A DNA stretch of 64,000 nucleotides from Incurvaria masculella (lineage: Eukaryota > Arthropoda > Insecta > Lepidoptera > Incurvariidae). The stretch's first letter is position 1. Every line of letters starts with the position of its first letter. The DNA is taken from the NCBI GenBank assembly GCA_946894095.1, contig OX335657.1, forward strand, positions 4,526,001-4,590,000, read 5' to 3'. Shown piece by piece: positions 23,501 through 31,339 of the stretch. The position numbers and the translations under genes were made by a program. The notes under the pieces are model-generated. The model worked only from the letters and a program-made list of their open reading frames with translations, did not search any database and was not told the DNA's origin.

Positions 23501-25901
23501 CTGGGCGACGTGAGTAGACGGTTCGCTACGGTGTCACGCGAGTGTGACCTCGCCAGTGCGTGCTGATTGACGTTGTTTGCTGTTACAGTAGAGCATCGAC
23601 TATTGGAAATTATACGAATGGCCACTTATCCAAACAGCCTAAAACTAAGCCAAAGAAAAGATCTATATCCTAAAAAAGTCCACGATCTGGATGCTTAAGG
23701 TCGGCCCGTAAGCACCTGAAAATTTCGCCTCCCATACAAACGTAGTTTGCTAATAATTTGAAAACCACTGTTCCAACTTACTTGATATTTGATATCTAAT
23801 ATTAGGCTACAAATATCTGTGTCTGCATGCCTTTGTTTTTTCGGTAAATGTATTCTGGGTCAAACCACAGAGAAAACAAAATTCGTATGAAAATTTTCTT
23901 TTTGCTTTCATTTCATTCGGTTTGGATTTTTCAAAAAAACAAAAGCATGCAGACACAGATATTTGTTACCTGATATTAGAAATTAAATATCAATTTAATT
24001 GGAATGGCGTTTTCCAAATGATTAGTAAACTACGTTTGTATGGGGAGCATAGCTTACGGGCCGTTCTTAAAACTTGCAGGTTAACTTTTTCAGACTAAGA
24101 TTAAGCATTTCTTTAAGCCAGTAGAAATACAAATGGCATCAGCCTAACCACCACACATTGGACTTTGAGTCACATATGTTTTCCTTGCAAAATACCAATG
24201 CCTATTTTGTTGCCGAGGGTGATGCGCCATGTCCATTCATATAATGTTTGTATGCATGCATGTATTACAGGTTTACATGTGTAGGAATAAAATAATATAT
24301 AAGTCATAAATATGTATCTTGGGGCGGATTTTTCAATAGTCAGATAACTATTGGACGAATTTATTGACGCCGCTGCTAATCCTTTCGTTGTAGTAAGTCC
24401 ATATTGTTATTAGCAAAATTACATTAGGATAATAGTGATAAAAAAATATTCATGTACATATAGGGGACAATTATCTGAATACCCATTTCTTTTGCTTAGT
24501 TCATATAATCGGTGCTCTACTGTACTAGCTAAGTTAGTTAGTTGGGCAAAAGGTTTTCCGCGCTAAGCCTATACTTATTACTATTACTACTTATATACTT
24601 ATTACTAGTACTAGCTTATTACTACTACTGTTACGGAACCATGGTTTGGTGCCGGTCTCTCAACGTCTCACGTCAAACGTCTCAATTTCTAGACTGATTT
24701 CTAACGTGTCCTTTTATTTTGTTTGATAGAATGATTAAAAAAAAGAAACGATTTTTTCTGCAGATTCGCAATGCTGAAACGAGCAACTGTCTGGACACGC
24801 TCGGCGGCAAGGCGGGGCAGCCCCTCGGCATGGGTTACTGTCACGGCATGGGGGGAAACCAGGTAACCACATCCCCTCCCTCTGTGCAAATGTATGCATA
24901 TACCCACCTGCCTCCTACTAAAAATGTATGTTCATTGCAGTCAATGTCCGCAATGCAGGTAAAACGTTAAAATCTGTTTTATTCAAATTTTATGGAAACC
25001 TCATAATTTTTTTCATGTTGCGAGAGACCGTTTAAATATATCTTAACATATGAAAACCAATTTAAACAATAATTATCAATCACCAGGAGTTTCTGGTGAT
25101 AAATTCAAACTCATGTATCTCTTGACTCCAGTTTATTAGTGGAATAAAGAATCAAATGATTAAGAAATAATAAAGAAAATAGTAAAAAAATCTAGGAAAA
25201 AAGAAACCGTATGTTTTTTCAACATGCCGCGAGTGACAGATTAAAAATACCACCCCAAGTTTGAGTTTTCCTCACCACAATACTTCACATAACGCTTGAC
25301 ATAAACAAGCCCGTGCATTGCATTTCAGGTGTTCGCGTACACAAAGCGAAAGCAGATAATGTCCGACGACAACTGCTTGGACGCGTCGAGCCCGCGCGGG
25401 CCCATCAAGCTCATCCGCTGCCACGGCATGCGCGGCAACCAGGAATGGACCTATGACAACAAGGTATGTCAATCCAACCAGTGATGTCAACACACGCTAT
25501 TTATTTATTTATAAATGTTTATTGCACTTAAAATTCGGGCAAAAGGTACAACTTAATGCTAGGGGCATTCTCTACCAGTCCACCTTTGGGTATCGTGAGC
25601 AGTAGTGCGAGTAGCAGTGATAGAGACAAATGAATTTACTACAACTACATTTCGCGAAAACTTGGTAAATTTGAGAGACGCACCATGCATTTGGTTGATC
25701 GTGATGTGTTGACAGGCGCGGACGATTCGGCACACCAACACGGGCATGTGCCTAGAGAAACCGGACTCGGGAGACCCATGGAAGCCCCTGCTAAGGTCGT
25801 GCGACCACACGCTCGGCCAACAGTGGGTCATGAAGTCGGAGTTCAAGTGGCAGGCGCGCGACAGCTCGCACGCGCGCGGTCGCCACCACGACGACAGCTA
25901 G
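2432..25901 (+). CDS. GALNT1/13-like: Polypeptide N-acetylgalactosaminyltransferase (12-exon gene)
   Basis: Starts mucin-type O-glycosylation by moving GalNAc from UDP-GalNAc to Ser/Thr of proteins in the Golgi lumen. Exons: 2432-2587, 4417-4624, 7765-7894, 8715-8881, 11132-11296, 11992-12145, 14434-14611, 15762-15942 or 20028-20208, 22087-22226, 24764-24862, 25329-25463, 25716-25901. All introns are GT-AG and the phases chain without a break to 632 residues. Order: short cytosolic tail, membrane anchor about 13-29, acidic stem to about 130, GT-A catalytic domain about 165-450, ricin-type lectin domain about 490-620. The metal-binding D269-A-H271 and H404 and the W376-GGEN motif are present. 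Wording of the conserved blocks is closest to human GALNT1/GALNT13; the stem is about 70 residues longer. The Drosophila counterpart is probably pgant9, from memory. Exon 8 is alternative and exon 9 is followed by a decayed tandem array. Confidence 0.95.
2588..4416 (+). other. Intron 1
   Basis: About 1.8 kb, mostly AT-rich and apparently unique. A GC-rich patch lies at 3875-3960. No recognisable repeat, RNA gene or exon was seen. Confidence 0.6.
4417..4624 (+). CDS. GALNT1/13-like: GalNAc-transferase exon 2: stem region
   Basis: Residues 53-121 plus one base. Highly charged and low complexity (Glu/Arg/Gly/Pro), with no fold signature, as expected for the luminal stem. Ends in GGQPGEM, which lines up with the GEMG...I segment just before the catalytic domain of GALNT1. 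Acceptor CGTTCAG, donor G/GTGAGT, phase 1. Confidence 0.85.
4701..4970 (-). repeat. LINE-like 3' tail repeat, minus orientation
   Basis: The reverse complement recurs at 6598-6872, and shorter versions lie at 12455-12612 (+) and 60537-60645 (-). In sense orientation it contains AGTGGACGTTG, an A-run, a GAACTGGC block and ends in ATGAATAAACAATACAA with an ATACA-type tail. That tail is typical of a non-LTR retrotransposon 3' end. It lies in intron 2. Confidence 0.6.
4973..5360 (+). repeat. SINE with tRNA-like head
   Basis: About 390 bp. The head has TGGCGCAGGGCTTAG (A-box-like) and GGTTCAAATCC (B-box-like), followed by a body shared with many other copies in the window (CTTTCTGAGTTGGATAAG, GGTGGTAGGGTTAA, CCAGTTCAATG, GGCATGGCAC, and a tail about TATTAGCCA). 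It should be mobilised by a LINE and transcribed by RNA polymerase III. It sits in intron 2 of the GalNAc-transferase gene. A fragment of the same tail recurs at about 5540-5595. Confidence 0.65.
5398..5450. repeat. Short palindromic MITE remnant
   Basis: Both ends carry GGCGTTTACGG in opposite orientation. The same termini bound longer copies at about 16575-16875 and 48358-48695, so this looks like an internally deleted copy of that MITE. Confidence 0.5.
6598..6872 (+). repeat. LINE-like 3' tail repeat, plus orientation
   Basis: Inverted partner of 4701-4970, about 1.6 kb downstream in the same intron. Ends in GATGAATAAACAATACAA plus further ATACA units. The two copies could pair as a long hairpin in the pre-mRNA. 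The stretch between them (5600-6597) shows only a CT-run near 5875-5888. Confidence 0.6.
7190..7320 (+). repeat. LINE-like 3' end fragment
   Basis: Contains TTTCTTGTCGGCTTTTC and ends in TAATGGAGGAAATAAATAAAC. A minus-strand copy lies at about 9625-9745. This matches the style of insect non-LTR retrotransposon 3' UTRs. No coding sequence remains. Confidence 0.5.
7365..7548 (+). repeat. Exact 92-bp tandem duplication
   Basis: Two back-to-back copies (7365-7456 and 7457-7548) that look identical. They lie about 215 bp upstream of exon 3. Each holds a TTTGCAG that resembles a splice acceptor, but no open exon follows it. Confidence 0.85.
7765..7894 (+). CDS. GALNT1/13-like: GalNAc-transferase exon 3: start of catalytic region
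   Basis: Residues 122-164. Contains the family block [20 protein letters not shown], which precedes the first catalytic Cys in GALNT1/13. Acceptor TTTTCAG, donor AA/GTGAGT, phase 2. Confidence 0.92.
7895..8714 (+). other. Intron 3
   Basis: About 820 bp, AT-rich, with a short CA-run near 8566-8578. Nothing else is recognised. Open frames at 8465-8900 are shadows that run into exon 4. Confidence 0.6.
8715..8881 (+). CDS. GALNT1/13-like: GalNAc-transferase exon 4: N-terminal nucleotide-binding part
   Basis: Residues 165-220. Contains [19 protein letters not shown] and [11 protein letters not shown], the two hallmark blocks of the GT-A fold in this family (UDP-binding beta strands). Acceptor GCGTGCAG, donor AAGG/GTACGT. 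Confidence 0.95.
8940..9135 (+). repeat. Interspersed repeat, copy 1
   Basis: A second copy in the same orientation lies at 53415-53620. Shared words include GTATTCGTCAAATTGG, TCTGGCATATACCATCG and GCTAAATATGTCAA. It begins about 60 bp after exon 4. The family is not recognised. Confidence 0.6.
9136..10600 (+). other. Intron 4, left part
   Basis: AT-rich. It contains a minus-strand LINE-like 3' fragment at about 9625-9745 (partner of 7190-7320) and a short GATTGATT patch near 9815-9850. No gene is seen. Confidence 0.5.
10600..10916 (-). repeat. GGTTCCGTACC interspersed repeat, minus orientation
   Basis: Read on the minus strand it starts near AAAAACCGGCCAAGTGCGAGT, has AGGGTTCCGTACCAT, a run of GGAC units (plus-strand CCGT at about 10663-10700), and ends GGGTACGGAACCCTAAAAA. 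Sense copies lie at 32458-32738 and 59151-59430. It is a high-copy element of lepidopteran type from memory; its class is not certain. It lies about 215 bp upstream of exon 5. Confidence 0.7.
11132..11296 (+). CDS. GALNT1/13-like: GalNAc-transferase exon 5: DxH motif
   Basis: Residues 221-275. Contains [22 protein letters not shown] and [12 protein letters not shown]269 and H271 form the DxH motif that binds manganese and the UDP diphosphate. Acceptor GCCCGCAG, donor ACAG/GTGGGA. Confidence 0.96.
11385..11600 (+). repeat. Interspersed repeat, copy 1 of pair
   Basis: Resembles 61870-62075 in the same orientation (shared words: GCAAACATAGTCGCAG, GATGTTTCGACTGT, CATGCCACT). Intron 5 holds no other feature I recognise. 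Confidence 0.5.
11992..12145 (+). CDS. GALNT1/13-like: GalNAc-transferase exon 6
   Basis: Residues 276-326 plus two bases. Contains [22 protein letters not shown] and [11 protein letters not shown], the core of the catalytic domain near the acceptor site. Acceptor TGTGTCGCAG, donor TG/GTTAGT. Confidence 0.96.
12455..12675 (+). repeat. LINE-like 3' tail next to a SINE tail fragment
   Basis: 12455-12612 is the third copy of the 4701-4970 family (plus sense, ends GATGAATAAACAATACAA). 12632-12675 is a short antisense piece of the common SINE tail (CCACATGGGAATTAGGTGCC). Confidence 0.55.
12676..13978 (+). other. Intron 6, middle part
   Basis: No gene is supported. The stretch 13690-13785 contains AGCATCATGCTGATGCGTGCAC and recurs inverted at about 19795-19840, where it follows a LINE reverse-transcriptase C-terminus. 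It is therefore probably a LINE 3' UTR. The 132-codon frame at 13581-13979 overlaps it and has no recognised domain. Confidence 0.45.
13979..14361 (+). repeat. SINE copy in intron 6
   Basis: Same order of blocks as the SINE at 4973-5360 (GAGGTCTGGGT head, CTTTCTGAGTTTGATAAG, TAGGTGGTAGGG, CCAGTTCAATTCAGCC, GGCATGGCACCTAATTCC). It ends about 70 bp upstream of exon 7, so the branch-point region of this acceptor lies next to SINE sequence. Confidence 0.7.
14434..14611 (+). CDS. GALNT1/13-like: GalNAc-transferase exon 7: WGGEN motif
   Basis: Residues 327-386. Contains the [16 protein letters not shown] and [15 protein letters not shown] blocks. W376-GGEN is the Gal/GalNAc-transferase motif that contributes to UDP and acceptor binding. 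Acceptor TGGCGCAG, donor CGG/GTATGG, phase 0, compatible with both forms of exon 8. Confidence 0.96.
14612..15437 (+). other. Intron 7, left part
   Basis: About 825 bp of AT-rich sequence with no repeat, exon or RNA gene that I recognise. Confidence 0.5.
15438..15528 (+). pseudogene. Decayed partial copy of exon 8 (oldest)
   Basis: Reads GACATGCGGCAGGCAG, then a CTACATGGATGAGT stretch, then ACACCAG followed by a TGTGAGTGTTAG. It aligns with the second half of the decayed copy at 15546-15738, and through it with exon 8a, but lacks an internal block of about 40 bp. No usable reading frame. Confidence 0.6.
15546..15738 (+). pseudogene. Decayed full-length copy of exon 8
   Basis: Begins right after a TTAG acceptor-like site with GTGTGAAAGTGCGACGGG, against GTGTGGCAGTGCGGCGGG in exon 8a. 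It then follows 8a along its length through GTCGCCGAGGTCTGGATGAA to GTAGCCAG/GT. It is 193 nt instead of 181 and carries stops and frame changes, so it cannot encode the active-site loop. It is separated from 8a by only 23 nt, and the last part of that spacer (GTGAGTGCTAG) matches the one before this copy. Confidence 0.8.
15762..15942 (+). CDS. GALNT1/13-like: GalNAc-transferase alternative exon 8a
   Basis: Residues 387-446 in one isoform. Contains WQCGGRLEI, the metal ligand H404 in HVGHVFR, and the mobile loop [11 protein letters not shown]. Acceptor GTGCTAG, donor CCAG/GTTTGG, 181 nt. Compared with exon 8b it is 45 of 60 residues identical. Its loop is less basic (D408 where 8b has K408) and its second half departs from the GALNT1/13 consensus, so 8a is probably the derived copy. 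Joining both 8a and 8b would shift the frame (181 is not a multiple of 3), so they must be mutually exclusive. Confidence 0.9.
16446..16990 (+). repeat. SINE interrupted by a MITE
   Basis: A SINE head (CTCATAGCTCAG at 16452, CTTTCTGAGTTGGATAAG) runs to about 16573. A palindromic MITE with GGCGTTTACG and AACGCCAGTCGG ends follows (about 16575-16875). SINE tail words (CATGTTCATAAAGGGAA, CATGGCACCTAATTC) resume to 16990. The MITE therefore appears nested in the SINE. Some SINE body is missing. Confidence 0.55.
16991..19010 (+). other. Intron between exons 8a and 8b, AT-rich part
   Basis: About 2 kb without a recognised gene or repeat family. 17040-17170 has short GTCAAATTTGACA-like inverted words. 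Selector or docking sequences for mutually exclusive splicing could lie here, but none can be named by eye. Confidence 0.4.
19270..19916. repeat. Element with inverted ends holding a LINE relic
   Basis: AGGCCTGGCCAAACAGAATG near 19290 is matched in inverse by CGTTCTGTTTGGCCACGCCT near 19895. Inside, 19515-19750 (+) reads as the C-terminus of a CR1/Jockey-type reverse transcriptase (a frame-broken [26 protein letters not shown]), followed by its 3' UTR with an AATAATAAT tail. The inverted ends may belong to a DNA transposon or be flanks of two insertions. Confidence 0.45.
20028..20208 (+). CDS. GALNT1/13-like: GalNAc-transferase alternative exon 8b
   Basis: The other version of residues 387-446. 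Contains [10 protein letters not shown]404 in HVGHVFR, and the loop [11 protein letters not shown] followed by [18 protein letters not shown]. It is closer to the GALNT1/13 consensus than 8a, so it is probably the ancestral exon. Acceptor CCGTCAG, donor CCCAG/GTCACT, 181 nt, same phase as 8a. The first 65 bases differ from 8a at only a few sites while the rest differs at many. Confidence 0.92.
20209..22086 (+). other. Intron 8
   Basis: About 1.9 kb, AT-rich after a short C-rich stretch at 20220-20310. No repeat family, exon or RNA gene recognised. Confidence 0.5.
22087..22226 (+). CDS. GALNT1/13-like: GalNAc-transferase exon 9: hinge to lectin domain
   Basis: Residues 447-493. Contains [23 protein letters not shown] and [16 protein letters not shown] (given here as two blocks), the end of the catalytic domain and linker. 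Acceptor CTGTGCAG, donor GAC/GTGAGT, phase 0. This is copy 1 of the tandem array and the only one with an acceptor. Confidence 0.95.
22098..23568 (+). repeat. Tandem array of eight exon-9 units
   Basis: Units start (at GTGCCGGTGGGCGAC) at 22098, 22286, 22474, 22662, 22850, 23027, 23215 and 23392. Spacings are 188, 188, 188, 188, 177, 188, 177 and about 177. Each unit is most of exon 9 plus its donor and about 55 bp of intron. Units 5, 7 and 8 share an 11-bp deletion (CGACTCAAGTG). Two sequence classes alternate (ACTGTTCGCTACGG and ACGGTTCGCTATGG). Few substitutions separate units, so the expansion is recent. Confidence 0.95.
22286..23568 (+). pseudogene. Seven extra exon-9 copies without acceptor
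   Basis: In every extra copy the acceptor CAGGCGCGTTGAG of the true exon is replaced by CGTGCTGA-type sequence with no phase-compatible AG. Copies 2-4 keep an open exon frame, copies 5, 7 and 8 are frameshifted by the 11-bp deletion, and copy 6 has an in-frame TAG (near 23134). All keep the GTGAGT donor. If the first donor is skipped, translation stops at the TGA after CDLTCAC at 22281-22283. Confidence 0.85.
23695..24070. repeat. Palindromic MITE with TTAA ends, copy 1
   Basis: Both ends are TTAA. The left arm (GGTCGGCCCGTAAGC, then CATACAAACGTAGTTT) is the inverse of the right arm (AACTACGTTTGTATG, then GCTTACGGGCCGTTC). The centre is also inverted (CTGCATGC.TTTGTTTTT against AAAACAAAAGCATGCAG). 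TTAA target sites and palindromy suggest a piggyBac-mobilised foldback element. Second copy at 36610-36985. Confidence 0.7.
24071..24763 (+). other. Intron 9, right part
   Basis: AT-rich. A low-complexity TACTTATTACTA patch lies at about 24570-24630. No other feature. Confidence 0.5.
24764..24862 (+). CDS. GALNT1/13-like: GalNAc-transferase exon 10: lectin repeat alpha
   Basis: Residues 494-526 (33 codons). Contains [15 protein letters not shown] and CHGMGGNQ: the CLD and GGNQ pieces of the first ricin-type (beta-trefoil) repeat that binds GalNAc on already glycosylated substrates. Acceptor TTCTGCAG, donor CAG/GTAACC. Confidence 0.95.
25329..25463 (+). CDS. GALNT1/13-like: GalNAc-transferase exon 11: lectin repeat beta
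   Basis: Residues 527-571. Contains [20 protein letters not shown] and [10 protein letters not shown], the second trefoil repeat with its QxW motif. Acceptor ATTTCAG, donor AAG/GTATGT, phase 0. Confidence 0.95.
25716..25901 (+). CDS. GALNT1/13-like: GalNAc-transferase exon 12: lectin repeat gamma and stop
   Basis: Residues 572-632 and TAG. Contains [24 protein letters not shown] (third QxW) and a basic, His-rich tail ending RGRHHDDS. The tail is longer than in human GALNT1. Acceptor GTTGACAG. Confidence 0.93.
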   Translation, partial: ARTIRHTNTGMCLEKPDSGDPWKPLLRSCDHTLGQQWVMKSEFKWQARDSSHARGRHHDDS

Positions 25902-28720
25902 TAGGCACTGCCGAGGTGAGTGTGTGAAACGGCTCACTCGGACAACAGTTAAGCCCACCTGGGTTGGTACCATTGCATTGGGAAAACGATGGTGGACGCG
26001 GAATTTGATAATTTTCCGTGTTTCACATTCAGTTCAATGTAGCCGTGCTCATAAAGGGAAGTTACTGGCTTATAAAGTTATATAAAAGATGAAAAATTAT
26101 TAACTCAAATGAGATTTTCCCAACATATTAATTAAATTAATTCTCTTGCAACATAGTATCTGTGTCAATTGCGAATCATGTTACTTTTAGAAAGATCCAG
26201 GTAAACAGGTTTCAGCTAAATGGGCATAATTTTTCGTTTCAGGAGCAGTATTACACCATTACAAGTCTTCCCCCGGATTATAAATCTGAATTGACCTTCG
26301 TATACATACATAGTTATATTTTGTGAGTTGAGCCAACTTCACAGTGCTAATAGCAATAATATTATTTTTTATATTTATATTTTGCATCTCAATTTTATTT
26401 TCAGTGTAGATCCAAAGTAGAACTTTCAATAACACATTTATACTGTTTGAGAGAGATGAGATCTGTCAGCTAAGTTGTAAATTCTTCCAGTAATTGCATT
26501 ATAGCTTGTTCATTTTAGGTTCTGTCCAAATTGTGGTATACTGAAATGTGGTAATTTAATGAATTTTCATTTAAAATCAGAATATGAAACAATGCTTACA
26601 ATTTTGATTATAGCTGGCATTGCAGCGGATATGGAATATCTTTTATTCTATAATTTTATGATATTCTTGCCTCATTCCAAGGTTACAAGGACCAAGGTGT
26701 AAACTGCACACATTGTGAAGTGGGCTTTACGTCGCTCGAAATGTATGACAATACATATAATTGCTGCTCTGTTATTCCCTAACATTTGCTCAAACCTCTG
26801 TGACCACAAGACTTTTCTGTCTCCTGTAGTGTTGAAATTGATCGTGTGTATCCGTACAAACATTTACGTGTTTCATCGTAACACAAAACTTATTGGACTT
26901 TGGTTCATTGATTCAACCATTAAAAATAAATGAAAACGCAAGTTCTCTTCCTCTTTCTAAGCACGTCTTAGTGCTTAGTGGTTCGTGTAAAGAGTAAACA
27001 TTTAAGAGGATAATGAGGTGATCGACTTCAATACAATGGCTCGTGCCTGTTTCCTCAATCAAATTAAGAATAATAATAAAAACATATTCTGTCATAAACA
27101 ACATGCATAAAAATATTTAAACAATTTACATACACATAAGTACATTATCTCATTTGTTAATTATATGTTATTATACATAGCCACTGGAAGGTACGGTGCT
27201 TGTTGTTCATTCTGTCTTGAGCTAGTTTTCGTGATGTTGGCACGAAGTTGTGCCATACGTACTGCAAGCTAACGTTAACTTCATACGCACTAAGTCCGAA
27301 ACGGAATCCATGAATTAATAATGAAAATACTCTATTATTTATTTAAATTAAACTATATTCGCACAGTTGCGTGAGAGCACCGTTGTGTTGTAAGAGGAGG
27401 TTGTACATTGATTTGCGTCCACATTCGTGTTAGACTAGAGTAATGTTAAAGTTCGTTTGCTGTATTCGTTTCTTAGTTTACAGTCACAAAAAGGTCTTTA
27501 AAGACTCATCACAAATATATTTCTTCCTTAGTTTAGTTTGATAGTTACTACTACATTTTTTCAATGTCCTTTTTTCTTTGCCTTGTATTTCTTCTTCTTG
27601 CTTGTTTACCTCAAACTTTACTATAAATGAAATGGTCGAATGAATCCTGTTCCGAAATTGCATGACCATTTCTAATATTTTAACCGAGAAGATGTTTTTA
27701 CTTTTCCACAGATTTTACAGCATTTTATTGTTATGCAATATAAATTCCTTTAGTTCTCGCTTTTTTTATTGAATAAAGCAACACCTAATGCGCCAGGTAT
27801 GAATTGATTTATTAACACTGCAATATTGCAATGCGTGCTTATAGACTGTGATTGAGTTGATAGTTTGCAGAAGTAACAATGTATCCACTTTAGATTTTGT
27901 AATGATTCTTGATCATTGTGTGTTCGTACTTAGCCTAGCACATTTTGTAATAGTTTCTTATGTATAATTTCTATGTATAAGTGTTTTTTTATAAATACTA
28001 TACGTTTGCTCATATTGCTCAACGCTGAGCAATCATATCAACTATTATTATAAGTAGATACAAATTGAGAAATATTGCCAAGTTTTGGGTTTTTAAATCC
28101 CCGTCCAAATTTTTATTTTTGTAACTGATGTATAAATTTGTTGTCACAAAATTTAATGTATATAGTTGTGTGGGTGTGTGTGTGTGAGGGCGTGTGTGTG
28201 TGCATCAAATGGATCTGATCACTCATAGTAAACGATAATCCTGCTTTTATTATGAGAAGTTAATTACAATACATAACAAATAAGTATGAATTTGCGAAAA
28301 GTCCACAAATATTTCTACATGTAGGTTACTACAATTTTTTAATATAAATTTTCTTAAAACATTAGAGAAGGCTCAAATCCTCCAAAGTTTGTTTACACCT
28401 ACTTATCGTTTTGTTTTTCCAATTGTTCGAATTGTGTTTCCGAAAAATATGCTTTGATCCAGAAATTATGTAAGTTGTTTTTCACAAATCTTTAAATTGA
28501 AATGGCATGCTTAGTGCCAGACTTGAATTTGGTTGCAATTAGCTCAACGGAAAGCCCAGTTTTAGGCCATAGGTGAGGCAGGAGGTTTATAATCGTGGCT
28601 GGCGCAAAATCTATCCGTATGAACTGTCGTGAACCGCTGATCATTCCATTAGAAATTGTACACTTGAACCAAGGTTCATGATTATTGTATATTCTGAGAA
28701 TAAATAAAAGTTTTGACTGA
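25902..28720 (+). other. Likely 3' UTR and downstream flank
   Basis: No further coding. A SINE fragment lies at 25945-26070 (GTTGGTACCATTGCATTGG, CAGTTCAATGTAGCCGTG). Candidate AATAAA poly(A) signals are at 26925-26930 and 28699-28708; the real end cannot be decided. A GT-rich patch is at 28168-28203. Short open frames here are AT-rich and unsupported. Confidence 0.4.
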
Positions 28721-31249
28721 ATTTTTAACAAGTGTTTTAAGTTGTTTAGTGTTTTACTTGGTCATAAATCAGCCATCGGTACAGGGTAAAAAGGAGACGG
28801 TCTTTATCACACTCACTTTAACACGCTTCATTTTTCTTTTGTCACATGGCGTCGCTCTCAAGTCCTCAGAGAGAGAAATAAGAAAACAAAAGATGGAAAT
28901 GTTTCAGTTCTTTATTGTCATCATTTGGTATCAAAATTATTATTACACCACTATCTACAAGAGCTCCATTCCTTACTGTTTTCAAAACTGTACAAATTTT
29001 AAAATGTATGATGCATTGTGGAACGATTCCCGCTCCTGGTATTGTTTTTTTTTTTAAACCCAAGGTTACACACCTGGGAGTCAAATTAAAGCCATCATCG
29101 TAATATTGGTCATATAATTAAAAAGGGAAAGTATTTTACAATCTGGATCAGCAACACTGACCACTGGGACACTTGAAATCTGGGACGAATTTGTATAAAT
29201 GGCCTTGAAGCTGTAATGGCACGAAATAAATAGATCCGAAAGGCCAGCTCCATAGGGGTGAACCTATTAATTTTTTTTCAAAACCATCACATTGCGATAC
29301 TTTTATCTACATAAGAGTAAGTTCGTGATTTACTTAGATTTCCTTTGGTTTCGAAATTAGGCCACTTATAGAGCTTCAGTGTATTGAGATTATCACTTGC
29401 CAAAGGTTTAAAATTATGTTCACAGATGAAACGTGAGTTCATTCTGTTTTCAAATCTTTTTAAAATTATACAATACATAAGGTTTACTTTGTACTTATAA
29501 TTTTATTCTGTATGTCCTTTATGGTAGTATCAATGTAGTTACAAGAAAAATGAAATAAGCAAAGGGTAGGTAGGTTGAGTGATCAACGAGGCCCCTATTG
29601 TCTTCATTTTCACTGTTATATCTTAAAAAAAAAGAAACCCTCTTAAGTTTAACGCCTAGCTTAAAAATATTTATAACTACAGTCTGCCAAATGTTTTGTG
29701 ATCAGTGTTGATCAGGTGTAATGATTTGAAGGTAAATCAATTGACACAAATTCATCCAGTACGACCATTCTGGAACATATCCCCCTGTCCAGCAGTGACT
29801 AGGTCTCTCTGACTAGGTTTACACCTGTACCCGTGAATTAATATTTCTTTGTGATCTCAACGTGGATATGATAATAATCTACGAATATATCTTTGTCCCA
29901 CTTCCACGTCACATTGCTTCGTGTGAGCAGGGGCGTTACCATGGTAATTTAAATAGTTGGGTGAACAGGGAAGTGAGTGATTAAATCCGACCTTTAGTTG
30001 CATTTAATACCATCAATTTACCAGTTTGCGTGATACGAAATGCGACTAACCGTCAGATTTAATCACTATTGCCTGTTCTCCCGGTGAGTTACTTTACCAT
30101 GGTAACCCCTCAGGAGACACACAATAAATTCATAATAAGACCTTGTTAGCTGCACACATTTTTTTGTAAATAAATAAATTATTATAAATATCGAATAATT
30201 CAACATTTGAACGTTAACAGTTAAACTTAAAAATAAAGGAGGTTGAAAAAATTGTCCATTAACCTTTGGGTGATTAATATAAGATAAATAATTTAGTTCC
30301 TTTTCTAACATCACATATTGTATTTTTTTATTTGGGTCCCGTTTTAGTTAGGTGACCATTTTTTGACAATATTCGAAGATTACATTAAGATTTTTGTTTT
30401 TGTGAGAAATAACCTAAAAGTTATTGTACTCGCCGCTTATACAGAATATATAACCCGATGTTAAACAATCACTACGTAAAATAGACACTAGTTTACAATA
30501 ACACACTTTTCAATCTTCCTATAATATAAAAAATATTTACACTAAAGTAGAACTCACTGAAAATATTTTTTCAAAGAAAGTGTCGCAAGTTATCAATTAG
30601 TCAAGTCTTAAAAAACATCACTACATTGTGGGGTGGGAGCTTTGTTGGAAACATATCGTTTGCAAAAAACAATTCATTGCCTTATTTTGATTATTAATCT
30701 TTTTTATTGATGATTTATGATTTGATTATTTTGATAAATATAGTGGGTTGCTTAATTTTGCAGAACGTCAAATGAAGACACTGTTTTAAAAATTGCAATT
30801 GTTTTCAACTTTACAAATTAATTTTAAAAAAGCGATTAAGGCAGATACACTTCATCTCGACAGCCGCCCACAACACCGGTTTCTCGAATAAAAGAAAACA
30901 TTTCTATAAAGAAGTTATAGCATCACACGAGCAAAATCACACACCACAACAATGCTCCTCCACATAATTGCCCATGGGGGCATTTGCCTTCTGCATTTAA
31001 TTCAATGAAATCATAATCAATCCGCACAACCCCTTCTTGTACCTTCTTGGTGCGGTAATCCGCCACTCTTCCAGAGTTCCAGTAATTACCGCTATTCCGG
31101 GGTTCGACCCACGCACGATGCACACTGCTCATCGGTACGCACAATACACGTACCCACAGTTTGCTAGTATGCACAATGCACGCACCCACTGTTCGTCAGT
31201 ACGCACAATACATTTTAGAGTCCCGCTGGTTCGTCAGTTGCCGGTGACG
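28721..31249. other. Region between two convergent genes
   Basis: AT-rich, no gene supported. The minus-strand 3' UTR of the TAK1-like gene should enter from the right; TTTATT at 30703-30708 is a possible minus-strand AATAAA. 31112-31210 (near the stop) has an imperfect repeat of about 32 bp built on ACGCACAATACAC. Confidence 0.4.
31112..31210. repeat. Imperfect 32-bp tandem repeat near TAK1-like stop
   Basis: About three units starting ACGCACGATGCAC, ACGCACAATACAC, ATGCACAATGCAC and ACGCACAATAC. Lies in the presumed 3' UTR, 40 bp past the stop codon of the minus-strand gene. Confidence 0.6.
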
Positions 31250-31339
31250 TCACTCGTGCGTGCCATCCGGCAGCAGTACCCAGCCCTCGTCCAGGTGCAG
31301 GTCCTGCTTTAGTGTCTTGAACATCAGCTCCAGTGACTC
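31250..31339 (-). CDS. Tak1: TAK1-like last coding exon
   Basis: Acceptor (minus) TCATTGCAG, then ESLELMFKTLKQDLHLDEG and WVLLPDGTHE with a TGA stop. Continues the coiled coil for about 17 residues; the tail after it is hydrophobic and short. Confidence 0.8.
   Translation of the reverse strand, partial: ESLELMFKTLKQDLHLDEGWVLLPDGTHE

Noticed and set aside
25901..25925. Further splicing after the stop codon (GAG/GTGAGT at 25915-25921)
   Set aside because: A donor-like site lies in the 3' UTR just after TAG, but no acceptor or coding continuation could be supported.
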